Assembly (NCBI RefSeq): GCF_016808095.1
Contig: NC_068970.1
Span: forward strand, 40,459,630-40,523,629
Origin: Vigna angularis
Lineage: Eukaryota > Streptophyta > Magnoliopsida > Fabales > Fabaceae
DNA: 64,000 bases
Reading direction: 5' to 3'
The notes under the pieces are model-generated. The model worked only from the letters and a program-made list of their open reading frames with translations, was not told the origin of the DNA and did no database searches. The position numbers were made by a program, and so were the translations under genes. The number at the start of each line of letters is the position of its first letter. The first letter of the stretch is position 1. Positions 44,151 through 56,900 of this stretch are shown in pieces.

Positions 44151-45432
44151 GGCTTAAATGCTTACTTCGTTCCCATATTAAGAGTTGATTTTCGGTTTAG
44201 TACCCGGTTTTAAAAATGGAAATATTGGGTCCATATGTTATGAAAATTGTATGACTTCAGTCCTTTCCATTTAACGGCGTTAAAATTGATAATGATGAAT
44301 TGACTATGGATGTGAGGTGTGCAAGAAATATCGTCGTGGCAATGAGTTGGGCTAAATTAGTTGACGTGGCAGCTAATAGATTATATTACGTGTTTTTAAA
44401 TTGGAGAAATTAAATAATTAGGGTTTTTAATCGTGGGAATAAAAACATTAGGAAATTTAGGTCATAAATTGGGGAATTTCTTCCAAGCTTGAGTTGCGAA
44501 ATCTCCAGTTGTGTCTTCATGAAAAATTGCATCCTTTGCAACTCCAAATCCTTCGTGAACTTCATCCTCTACTTCTTCATCTCCACCACCTACTGCAGCT
44601 TCAACTCTCCATGTGTTCATATGCCTCGCCAAATTTCAGAATCGCTTGCGTTAGTTCCCTCACCGCGCTTCACCAACCCTTCGCCCTTCGTCTTCCTTTG
44701 CTTCCTTTCCCTGCGTTTGAACTCATCACCTGCAGCCTCTTTCGCTCGAAACTCTCTAGGGTAAAACTGTCGCTCGAAGCTAGCGATGACGCGCCGCACT
44801 CGTCCGAATCTGATTCCAACTGTGGACCGCGGTGCCGGAACTGAATCTTCTGGTTCTTCAACGGAACCGGCTGCGGTTATTGTTGTTGCGCCGGCCTTTG
44901 AGGGCGGTGATACTGATTCACGTCGTCGCGAACGACGACCGAAATCCCTAACAACACTTTGTGCGACTGTAAAATACTATTTCCGGCAGCGCTCGTGCCG
45001 ACGATACCGGAGGAGCCTCCGGCGCCGGGGATCTTGGCGCTTGGACCAGTTAATTTGTTCAAACGGTCAAAGAACGACCACTTGCTGGTGGCGCCGGCGG
45101 CAGTCTTAGCCTTCTCCGATTTGTACTTCTTCTTTACGGTGCGATCGGTTTTTTCATTCGTGGAATTACAAGATAGTGTCAAAGGAGATTTTTCATGCCT
45201 TTGCTTTTCCAAATTAAAGGATGTTTTCAAATCTGTCCTTGCTAAAAGAATGTGTTTTTGCCACGCTGGATAAGTAATTTGCTACATCAATTAACATTTA
45301 ACGTCGTTCCTACCAACTTAACGGATAAGACTGAAGTCATATAATTTTCATAACATAGGGACCCAATGTCTTCATTTCTAAAACTAAGTACTAAACTGAA
45401 AATCAGCTGTGGACGAAATAAGTATTTAAGCC
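44151..45432. mobile_element. Pack-MULE-like element with GC-rich cargo
   Basis: Terminal inverted repeats of about 135 bp begin GGCTTAAATGCTTACTTCG (left) and, reversed, GGCTTAAATACTTATTTCG (right). They share further blocks such as TATGTTATGAAAATT and GACTTCAGTC. The flanks are ATTATATAA (44142-44150) and ATGATATAA (45433-45441), a 9-bp target duplication with one mismatch. Long inverted repeats plus a 9-bp duplication mean a Mutator-like element. The middle (about 44480-45240) is much richer in G+C than everything around it and encodes no transposase, as expected for captured host sequence. Confidence 0.82.
44480..45240. pseudogene. Unidentified captured sequence inside the Pack-MULE-like element
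   Basis: GC-rich, with overlapping open frames on both strands. On the minus strand 45230-44877 gives KKYKSEKAKTAAG, SKWSFFDRLNKLTGP and IPGAGGSSGIVG, followed downstream in another frame by ESDSDECGASSLASSDSF and ERKRLQVMSSNAGKG. The minus strand looks more protein-like (low-complexity Ser/Asp/Lys), but I cannot name the donor gene. No complete gene is evident. Confidence 0.45.
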
Positions 45433-45441
45433 ATGATATAA

Positions 45442-46059
45442 AGAGTGATCACAATCATACTTATGAAAAGTTTTAACATTTCTAATTACAGTAGAAATAG
45501 TTGATTAGATATAATATGTTCACTAAACAAAAGAAATAAAAAATTGTTCTATATTATATTTAGTCTAACATATTTACAGAGCAAAAGTACTCTTATGAAT
45601 ATACTAGATGACACAGTTCTAGAAATCATAATATCGACCATATGAGTATTGACTAGATACTCAGTACTAGAAGCTTGATCAAATAAGTACACTAACCAGA
45701 CGAGTGTCTTCAGCACGTGACTACACTCATCAAATGCAACACTCACATACATTCTTAAAAGTCTTAATCATATTATGGATAAGTTGTCTTTATCTTGTTG
45801 CTATTTAATTAATATTAACTTAGTTTTAATATTTGAAAGTAATATTATATAATTTAAATTGGTTAATCTTATTTAAGAGTCAAAATATTATCAAGGTACA
45901 ATGTAAAAAAATTATCTTTTGATAATTATAATCTGAAAATGATATTTTCAAATTAATGGTCATTTTATACGCATATATGAAGATAACCATCACATAATAT
46001 CTGCATTTTATTTTAAACAACTTATCTATTTTTGCATACTTTTGTTTAGAATTTTGTAA
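45442..46059. other. AT-rich spacer
   Basis: No gene or structured repeat seen. Confidence 0.55.
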
Positions 46060-46548
46060 GATCAACTTCATTTTATTCTGATTCTATATGCTAATAGTTA
46101 ATACTTTTCAATATATCCTTTCCTTTTTAAGTTACCTATATAAGCATGTGTTTTTATTTAAAAATATTAAACTCAACTTGGGTTGCTCTAATTTTACAAG
46201 AAAATTATATTTTATAATATGTGTACTCTTTATTTTAAGCCAGTTATTGATATCATATGTCAATACCTTTTAATTATATCAATATCGGTTCTTAATTTCA
46301 TATGTCAATACCTTTTAATATATTTATGCCTTGTAAGCTACCTATATTTGCACATGCTTAAGCTCAATTAGATGTTGTTTTAATTTTATGGAGGATTACG
46401 TTTCATAATGTTCGTGTCTTATTTTAAGCTACTCATTTATATGAGCATGTTACCTCTCTTTGAAATGTTCTAAGATCAACTTCATATTGTTCTAATTTTA
46501 TATGTCAATACCTTTTAATATATCTCTAGCTTTTAAACTATCTATCTA

Positions 46549-46621
<73 letters not shown>

Positions 46622-47060
46622 CACAATATGTTTAACAATAAATTGTGTTTAAAAATGTTAGCCTCAACATCTGGTTGGTCTAATTTTGTATGGGATTAAG
46701 TTTCAAAATATGACTACATTTTATTTAAGCTACTCTTTTATATGTGCATTTTACTTATGTTCAAAATATTTGAAGTTAACCTTCATTTTGCTTTGATTAG
46801 ATATTTGTCTTTTAAACTGTTTATATCTACACGTACTCGTGTTAAATAATTTCAACCTAACTTGATGTTGTATGGAGATTACATTTTATAATATGTTTGC
46901 ATTTTATTTTAAACTGTTTTAGTATATGTACATGTTGCTTTTGTTTAAAATGTTTTAAGTTGAACTTTGTTTTGCTCTGATTCAACATGCCAATATCTTT
47001 CTATATATGTCTACATTTTAAGCTAGCTATATCTGCATATACTCATGTTTAAAATTTTTA
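46060..47060. repeat. Degenerate AT-rich tandem repeat, period about 195 bp
   Basis: Blocks of the type CTCAACTTG-GTTG-TCTAATTTT recur near 46171, 46365, 46661 and 46857. Blocks of the type CTTCATTTTG-TCTGATT-TATGTCAATA recur near 46070, 46480, 46783 and 46965. The spacing is about 195 bp once the (TA)n insert is removed. Copies are heavily diverged, as in an old satellite-like array. Confidence 0.6.
46549..46619. repeat. (TA)n microsatellite
   Basis: A run of about 33 TA units, preceded by four CTAT units, inside the degenerate tandem repeat. Confidence 0.95.
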
Positions 47061-47992
47061 ATCCAACTTCATATAGCTAAACAAACAGGAGATCAGAAAG
47101 TTTTTTACTCAAATTAATGAAGTAAAAGCAAAGGTTGTACAACGTAGATAGTTGTACTAAAGTTGACATAAGCTTATGTCAAAATGATTGTTAAAATAAA
47201 ATAATTTTAGCTCTTCCAAGAGATATTGAACAAGTGCTTTACGAATCATCTAAGCAATCATTAGATGAAGACATTCCTGACAATACAATAATAATATTCA
47301 ACAATATTTTGATTAGGTACAATATAAGGTTAAAATCGGTGCACACCGTCTCTTGAATATTTCACTTATCAGATAAAGTTAAAATTGTAACGTGTTGTAA
47401 TGTCCTATTAGATAAAACACTTGGGTTTTACGTTATCAACTCTTTTTCACAATTTCTTGTCTTTCAATCAAAGTATCTTCATGCTTTATATTTTGTTGTA
47501 ATAAACACTAAATCAAAACTAGAGGGATGTTGAACTTTGCTTTAACATTATTTTTCTCTTATAAGATTATAAAAGTAAACTAGGAGTTACATTTTGAAAA
47601 TACAATTTCTCATAGATGATGAGTACCGAATGTTTAAGAGATTTTGTCTGTTTTTGTTCAATAGATAAAAATAGTTGATAACAAACATTAGTATCCATGT
47701 AGAAAAAATGTAATTTTTTTATTAACATCACATAATTTGAAACATGAACATACTTCTTTACAAGTATGTACACTATATTTATACCTAAAATAAATTTGCC
47801 AAGCTTGCGATTGGAACAATAGATTGGACCGTATGTTGATGTCATTGCAGAGCTTGTGCTTCCCGGCATCGAGAGGGCTATGCATGTTCTATTCATATGA
47901 TGGCTACATTATTCATTACTCACCAAGGGAATTGGTGGAGGTTTACTATGCTTTGTTGCAGTATGATAGCATTATGAGAATTGGATTATGTG
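47061..47992. other. 3' flank of GCS1-B
   Basis: AT-rich with no recognisable gene. The last about 150 bp should hold the 3' untranslated end of GCS1-B; no polyadenylation signal could be chosen with confidence. Confidence 0.5.
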
Positions 47993-50900
47993 CTAAACTC
48001 TCTCATATTCTTCCGCCATGATTAATACAACAAGAGATGTCCAGCCAGTAAATGGATGCGACCCTTTTCCCTCACCGCTATTCTGATCATACTGTTCCCA
48101 TAAAAATCCAGTCTCTTGATAATTGCGTACTATATTTCTGCAGTGAGACAGAAATTATTTTTGAAAACCAACGGACATATGTAAACAAGATTACAACGGT
48201 ACAAAACGAAATCAAACGATACCTAATTAAATTGCTTCTCAGTTCTTTGTAGATTGCTTTGGCTCTGTCCTGATATGGTCCATTCTCTACAAAATTCATA
48301 AAAAGGTATGAATGAAGTGAAAGATTTGCAGAAATTTTGTCTAGGGCCTGTTCTATTCATATTACCTTTGGAGTAATGGTGGAGCGCTGAAAGAACTCTG
48401 TAATTTATGTTTATCCAAATTTGACCTCTCCAGTATGGGCCCTCAGACTCTGAGTTGAATTTCATATACAAGGAGCTGTGAAAAGCAATTAGATTTCGGT
48501 TCACTATAATCGACATAGGCTTAACAAGATCACTCAAGTAAATCCATTAAAGATACATTTGAGGATAATTTGTAGACCTTGTGGTGGCAAGCGATCGTAG
48601 TCCATAGTCAGTCCAAAAGAGGCTGTGATTTGAAATGAGTTCAAGCTGCTTTTCCAGAATCCATGATCCCTGAATGAGATGGTCGCAATAAAATATGCAT
48701 CCAAGTGTGAAGTCAGTCAAGCAAGGGACAGCTTCATAATTCTTAGCATAAAAATTTCATAAATGTTGATGATAGGTTCATTACTTACAGATGGAATGAT
48801 CTTCCCCATGAATGGGAATAGGCTAACATAACCAATGTGAGGAACCAATCTCAAAACAGGTCTCTCTGAAACATCCCTGACAAGTTGGCGATCAGCATGG
48901 TTGTGTCCTATGTCCACATCTTTCCATTTAAGTTGAATCTAGCATGGTTAGCACGTCAAGAATATCTCAATTTTCTAGACATTAACAAGGACCCATGCAT
49001 TGTTAACCTTACGTAAACAACTAGACAGTTTACCTTTTCTGTATGATTCCCAAAGTCAAAATAAGCTCCATATGCATCATCAAAATGCATCTGTAAATTG
49101 CGAAAGGAGAATGAGAAAATATTCCATGTACGTGCAGTGTTCATCGTTGAAGGTTTAATGCGTGTAAACGCTGCACGGGTCCTTAAGGTGAAATACCTGG
49201 TTCAGTAACTCGATATCTGATAGCAATTGAGCAGTGTAACCATAATTCTGCGTCATTCATTTCATTAAATATATCAATTAACTCAGGTGATTCAACTTTC
49301 TGCCGCGTACATTTACGCTATTTGACATCTAAAATTAACAACGCATTATTAAAACATTGTTGAATTTATTATTCGAATTCATACCATGCCAGGCGTAGTT
49401 TCCTTATCCAATAACTCTTCAATGGAATGCAAAGATTCTGCTGCAAGTAATATCCAACATCTAAGATCCACATGGCGTTCGTCTGCAGTTGGGTGTGAAG
49501 CACGAGGGTAATCATCAAATCCAGAGGACAGTGTCTGAAAATGCCAGAAATAATGTTTGTTATTTTTCATGTGTCTTCATTACTGATTACTGTATTAAGC
49601 AATGCTTCTATTTGGGGCATGGCAGTGGTTGTTTTGGTCAAGTTAATCTGCTGAGCAATACGTATAGTTCGGATTGAAATTGCAGACAAATAGAGAGCGA
49701 AAAGAATGCATGAACCTTGGGATTTAATTCATATATAGTCTTATTGTCCCGTCCATGCCAATAGTAGCTGCTCATCTGTTTCCCTGGTAATAGTAAAAGG
49801 GGATGATGGAAGTTCACAAAAACAATATATTTCCAGCGCACAATAAGAACACAGGTGCGTTTATAGAGCATGCCTGATTGAGTTGTATGGAACCAATGGA
49901 ACCATGCTTCTAATCGAACAAAGGCTCGCTCCAGGAATGCAAGGATGTCAGTTTTATCCATTGCAGTAAACTCGTTATTCTTCAAGCCATTTATTATATC
50001 TACAAAAATCCACTTACAGAAATAAATAAATAAAATCTTGTTCCCTGCTACGAACCGTGTAAATGAGGGGGCGATAACTTTCATATTCTACTATTGAATC
50101 TTCGTGCTGCTGATGATTTATAAAGCATAAAAAAGTTTCTACTTTTCAGCAGCATCCACATTTTAAACAAGTAATCAACGTCGCCGACTAAGTTAACCAT
50201 ATTTCCGACTTAACGTAACATTTATTCATATAATATACTTCATATAAATTGTCAAATGGTTTCCATAAAGTTATTACTCATAAACACCTACACTATCTTT
50301 ACCTAACCTTGCTCGAAAGTTAGAAGTTGAAAAAATCGGTAGGTAGTAACTGAATGGGCTTAAGCTAGTTTTTATTAAATTATTAAAAGGATATGTTTGG
50401 ATGAAATTGCCTATAACTATTTCTTAGAAAAAAGAAGAAAAACCATAATCCTTTTGGTAAGTTAAAACTAATTTATACATAAATTAAAAATAGAAAATTA
50501 GAAAATTACATAAGAAAATTTTTTACAAATTAACTTTTAGATAAATTAATTTTATTTTATTTTTCTAATTTTTATCACCTCGAAATCTTTACTAGGTGTT
50601 AGTTCATATAAATTCTAGGTGGAATTTTAAGTTACAGTAGCTTAAAAATGTAAACATTACTGATCTAGATTTCTTTATACAATATTTTTATAAAAAATTT
50701 ATTTTTTTATTGATAAAATATATTTTATGGGTATTTCTTTTAATTATAATATTTTATTTGTAGATGAATTATATTTATTTTACGTTTGGTTGTTATAAAT
50801 TTTTTATTTTTCATATTAAGTATTTATTATTAAGTTTATATTATATTTGATCATATTTCTATTCAAATTTAAAATAAGTAAAAATAACTTAGTTTTAAAC

Positions 50901-53900
50901 TGACAAAAGATAATTAAAAAAATAGCTTTAAAAATACAAATATATGACGAAAAATAATAAAAATGAAACAACGTATAATCCTGAAATAGTAAATAAATAT
51001 GCTAAATAATATAATATTAAAGTATCTAAAGAATAATAGTATAATTAAAATCATCTTGTTTTCTATCTTTTGAATACTTTCTTCAGTAAAACATTAAAAT
51101 AATATTTCATGCAAAAAAAGTTAAAATATAATCATGTCTTATGAATAGGTAAAGAAAATAAAATAAAAAAGTATGCTCTAAATAAAAATCTTAATAGTTT
51201 TGAAAAATGACAGTTCTAGTTTTATTTTAAAAAACGTGAAACGTTACAAGCTACTAAAAAAAACTTATTTATCAAATAGTAAATATTGAACCACACAAGG
51301 TTCTTAGTTAAAATAACAAAAGTTAGAAACGAATTGAAATGAGTACAAACGTAACGTGGCTTATAGTCACACAAGTTTTTATGTTTGTAAACAGAAATCA
51401 GGAAATCAGGAAACCAGCTGTAACGACGACACATGCCATTTAACAGTTATATCAAGAACACGCAAAAAAAGTGTTACAATTAACAAGGGTACTTATTACA
51501 GAAGAGAAACAGAAAAATTCACACACAACAAAACGAAGCCTAAGTGATGCTAAACCCTCTTTTTGAAATAAAGACTTGTTTTCTTGAAAGCAATAGAGAT
51601 TGTTATTACTAGAAAAGGGACAGTAGAAAAAGGGAAAATAGAAAAGGAACATAAACATATACCTCTTAATGCTAAAAACAGAGTTGGAGGATTTCCATTA
51701 GTAGGATGCTGAGGAACATATTCCTCAGGGACCCGGCTGCAAGTGAAGAAGAATCTAAACTCATTAGAACACCTAAAAACTTAAATTTACAGCAATAATT
51801 TAAACTAAATGTTTTCAACTACACCTCAGTGCTTCATCTCCGAGAATTTGTTCACGAGGTATCCATCCATCAACATTCATCAAATCCAACCAGTGTCCGA
51901 TGATATCCAGTGAAATATGGATATCCCAACGCCTGGTTAATGTGCACAAGATCACATAAAGCATATTTAAATATCACAGATTATTTAAAGGATACTGTTT
52001 GCACGAGAAACTCACCAGATTATAAGTTGATGAAAACCTTCATCCCATAAAAATCCTCTTGGAAAAGAAGGTCGACATGGTACTGCTGTGTAAAGCTCAG
52101 CAGGCCAATATGATATATAATTAACATGATCTCCAATCTGGAAAGGGAAACATGAAGGTGTAAAAAAGAAAACTAAAGTCACTGACACTCATTAATTAGA
52201 TACACCACGTGTTAGGATGAGAAGTTAATTTGTAATATGACAAACAAATGCAAATTAATATTGACCATCAACTGACACCAGATATTTTTCTAACCTAAAT
52301 TCATCCACTGAGCAAAGAAAACTCATCAGAGAGATTAATTGAGTTATAGATAAAAGAACCATAATCCAAAGAAATTTTACAAACAATGTTCTGCACAATA
52401 CAATTGCGTTTATAAATACAGCCTTTGCTAGCAAATTGTCTCAACAATATTCTATATAGAATCCAATTCTTAATTCACTAACAACAGGTTGGATTCAACA
52501 AAAAGGATGACGAACAATCAATGCACTCACTCCATTCCGGAGGTATGTATTTGAATTAGAATTGTTTTTCTCCTTAATTAAAATGATTTTTTCTCCTAAT
52601 AATAAGTTAGAGAAATCATGGATTGGCCCACCACCTATTCCTATACCACACAATCTGGTTAAATTTCTCAAGCACCTCACAAATATTCACCCGGACAAGT
52701 ATGATTCCTCTCATAAGTCAACTTCTCTCTCTGGCATATCTATTCTTGTTACTCCCAAGCCATTAAATATGTGAGGTAGGTAAGGGCCATGAACAAGGAA
52801 CTTCGGACTTTTCAAGAAAACTTTAGATGAGATAAATTTGTAATGGCTTACATGGGATATTGTCTCGTATTCTCATGATATCAACCCATAGGTTGCAAAT
52901 GATTTTAAACTAAATTTTGATGATTCTCTAAACTGTTACAAGGCTCATCTAGTTGCTTAGGTAACAAGAAAAAACATGGAATCGATTATGATGAGTTTTG
53001 ACGCACGGACACGACACTTCGTCTCACGTATCTATGTCTAACATGCACGACACACATCCCTTTGTATACTTCCATAATCAAATCTATATAACGACTCCCC
53101 TACAACCTGTTTTTATTTTTGCTTATGTTTCGCATCTCGCAATGTAGTTACATATATGTACCAAACAATTTTATCCGGGTTCTAAAATAATGTAACTAAA
53201 CTGAATTTTAAAATAATAGTAACAAATAAAGAACAAGTGTAACAAGTTAAAAAGTCTTAAAAATCTAGAAAATTAAATACTTACAAGCTCAAAAACAGAA
53301 TGTAGTTAAAATCAATAATATTTAACATTTTATAAGACTCAAACATTGCATAACAACTTAAGGTATTAATCAGAATACATCTTCTGATTCTTTTAGATCC
53401 TAACACATTAGAAAAACCTAGTATATTTACCGCTTCTCCCTAAGATTCGGGTTAAATTCCAAATCTGTCTCACATAGGGTGCAATGTTGCACTTTTTCTC
53501 TCGTCTTTAATTTTACAAAGTGGTAAATAGAGCACACGAAATATTACGATAGTATTCGATCGTGTCAAGTGATATGCTTTTAAGGGGTGGCAAGGGAAAA
53601 ATCTTCCGTAAGAACTATAAATAACAGACTAAACTACTAAAGAAACTTACATTGGCGATTCCCGAGACAGCAATTTTTGACTGGCCATAGAAGTAGCCGA
53701 TGCCACCTAATAAGTTTCCAACAGCTGCCTTACCAACAGATATGGATTCTGAATCCACCTGGAAATTCATTACTACGAACGATAAAGAATTCATTTTTAA
53801 GATAAACTTCTGAATGAATTTAATTAATTAAATTTAACTTCCGACATTCATAGCGCATCAAAAGACTAAACAAGAGTCATGAATAATTCAATACGAGAGA

Positions 53901-56900
53901 TAGTCTAATAAAAAAATAAATAAGTCAAAGGGCAATGAACTTAGTACCTTCTCTTCTAAATTGAAAACTTTGTCAAACTTTTCATCAAATGCTTGTTCTT
54001 TATATTTCATTTGATTGGACAATGAGGTTCCTAACATCGAGAACAAAACAACATTTACACATACTTAGCATTTCGAAAGATAATGTAATCAGAATAAAAT
54101 ATTCGACAAATTCAGTAAAAGGTAGTCCCATTCTCTTTATATGCATAATGTTTAATGCAAAAGAATCCTGAGATAAACCAAAAATTGTTGAACAAATAAA
54201 AACGCTGAATCTAGAGAATTTATAGAAATGATTTGGTTTTAGGGTAGATTTAAATACAGACATAGGGTTTTCCCTAACAAAGAGTCCCCTCTATCAAAAC
54301 ACAAGATATAGTCTGACATCTTAATTGCCTTCTAAAAGTCTGTCACATAACCTATATAACCGTCACACACATATAACAGCTTAATTGCATATTTTTCTGA
54401 TGTTGAAACTTGCATATTTTTTTTCAAATGTCCCAACTCATCACGTTTGTGGGATTTTACATATGGCCTTCACCAACACTTGTTGTGCAGGTGATCATTC
54501 TTCTTAGAATAGGGTCAATGCGAAAAGAAACATGTATTATTGTTTCTATTGTATTTGTTATTGTAAAGCTCCCTCTACATATGCTTCTTGTCTCGTAACC
54601 TTTCTCTGTTCGTGTCTATAGTGTATTGATCAACAATTATGCTAGAGTAAGGCTTGATAAATCCCATGGTTTCCTAGGGACACAATTGTGACTTTAAATT
54701 TTCGATTATTGTGACTAGAATTATATGAACAACTCTATCATCTGAAAATTCAGTATCAAGAAGCCTTACATTGTTGACTATGCCAAGAAGCTTGTCAAAG
54801 TATTCCTTAATTATTTTCTATTTCCTTGATTCTTTGTTTCTCAAATTCTCGGATCAAGTTTAATGCTTATATCCCTTTCACTTTTGATGTTTGAGGAACC
54901 TGCGAACGTTTACAAAGGAAAATAGCTTCCTTTCTCACAGGACATTCCCTAAAATGAAAACATCAGTCCTTCTTCCCTTTCTATAGTACCCTCTCCTTAC
55001 TTCCCGTTTATCATAATGTTTACCATCAAGCAATGGAAACCTTCAGTATTCATTCTAACAATACTTGGGAGATAGCTTTGATACCAATTTTGTTGGTTTT
55101 TTTTTTTAAAAATATATTTTTGAAGAACAAGAGATATATTAGTTGGAGGAGCTTCAACAATACTTTATTCATAAGCTCTACATATAAAGCAAACAATAGA
55201 CTATTAACCATATCTTAACATTAATTTTCTAAATCTAGACAGAACATATTATCTTTCTTTCTGTCCAAAGAATGTTTTAAAATTTGAAACATAAAAAACC
55301 AACTCATTTAAATTCAAATTTACATTTACATATACTTAAAGTATATATTTTCAACATTCTTGCAACAAGTAACTAACAAAAATTTGCTCTTCTTAAACAT
55401 GAAAACATATTTTGGATAAACACTCTACAGAATGGAATAAAACCTGAAAGACTAGTGACACGCTCTTCCACTCTTGAACTTTCTGAATAAGTTCCAGAGA
55501 TAAATATAACATCTGTTGTGAAAGAAAATCCACCAATAATCTGTATCATGAATAAAAGAATGAGAAGTGCAAAGGATAGAAAAACCATATGGGAAGATGC
55601 TTTTGATAATAGTTGAAGAGATGATGTTGGAAGGGATGTACTATTCAAATAAGACGCTATGAGTGGAAGAAATAGAGTTAGGCCCAATTCTTGTGGGTCT
55701 ACCTCTGTTAATGAGACTTTGTAACAAGGAGAATTAGTTATAAGTTAGTTATGAAGTTATACTGATATATACAGAATGTAGGAAGGGAAAGGAGTTCGTT
55801 TGTGAAGAGATACTAGGATCTCAAGTCTTGGACATCTGTAATCAACCATTCAGATTTATCTTCTCATCATGGAAATAGTTATTTCAGAGAAGAATTCTCC
55901 AATAAAGAAAGTTCCAATTTTTCTCCGGATACTTTTCTTTTCTTGCCTAATACGCTTCCATATCAATTAAATTGTATATATTACCTGAAAAATTAACACA
56001 TTTGGAGAATCATCTGATGAGTCAGACAGCAGCAGTCGAGCATTCTTTCTTATCTACTAAGACGGCACAAAAGTGGAGATATCAAGGCAAGACCCAAAAT
56101 AAATAAATACTAACCTCGACAACCACATATGCTAAGCATTAACCTCATTAGATAAATTGAACTGAATACCCCAACGTACTTGTGATGAAAGATTTTCCTC
56201 GACAAGATCAGACAAATTGTGAAAATGAGGAGTGCGAAATCCAGAATAATGCAGCTCCAAATCATCCTAAAAGAGAAAAGAAAAACATATGGAAGAGAAT
56301 AACCGGTTATTACCAAGCATAAGAAATTAAATTACAGGTATTCAACGTCGGGCAAGAGAGTAGTTTGTATGAGTTTATTAAGGGCAATAAAAGGAGGCCT
56401 GGAAATTTTGATCTAGGTAGTTAAGATACTAAATAAGGGCATGTTACATATTTTGCTTCAAAATGTGTAGATTGGTAGGTTTGTGGTATTCTCCAACTGT
56501 TTCATGGAAACAGATATTATGCACTCTTCTTTCAAGAGTGTAGTATGACTACATGATTAATTAACATAACCTCCAAAGAATACAGTACGAGTTGCACAAA
56601 AAATAATATTCGACCATGCACCATTTCCAAGCAAGCATTACCATTGATTTCAGATGAAGCTGCCAGTCTCCAATGTCCGCATGAGACCCAGATGCCAGTA
56701 AAGAATCCTCAAGAATGTTTAAGTTTTCTCTACTTAAATTTAGAGCATTAGCACCTTCGTCTGCCATATAGAAAAAAAGGTGGGCACCTTTTCCAAATTC
56801 CTCATTCCACTTGGACCTGATGTTGGACAAGAACAAAGACACTCAATACGTTAAAATCAATACTATTAGACGCAGAGACATGTGCAGGGAAACAATAGCT

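Noticed and set aside
44617..45273. Independent host gene at this position
   Set aside because: Enclosed by Mutator-type inverted repeats and a 9-bp duplication, with no complete gene model. Treated as captured cargo.
46502..46699. ORF rich in Tyr-Ile on the plus strand
   Set aside because: It is an artefact of the (TA)n run.
47824..48021. Plus-strand ORF overlapping the end of GCS1-B
   Set aside because: Antisense shadow of the last exon and 3' flank; no recognisable content.
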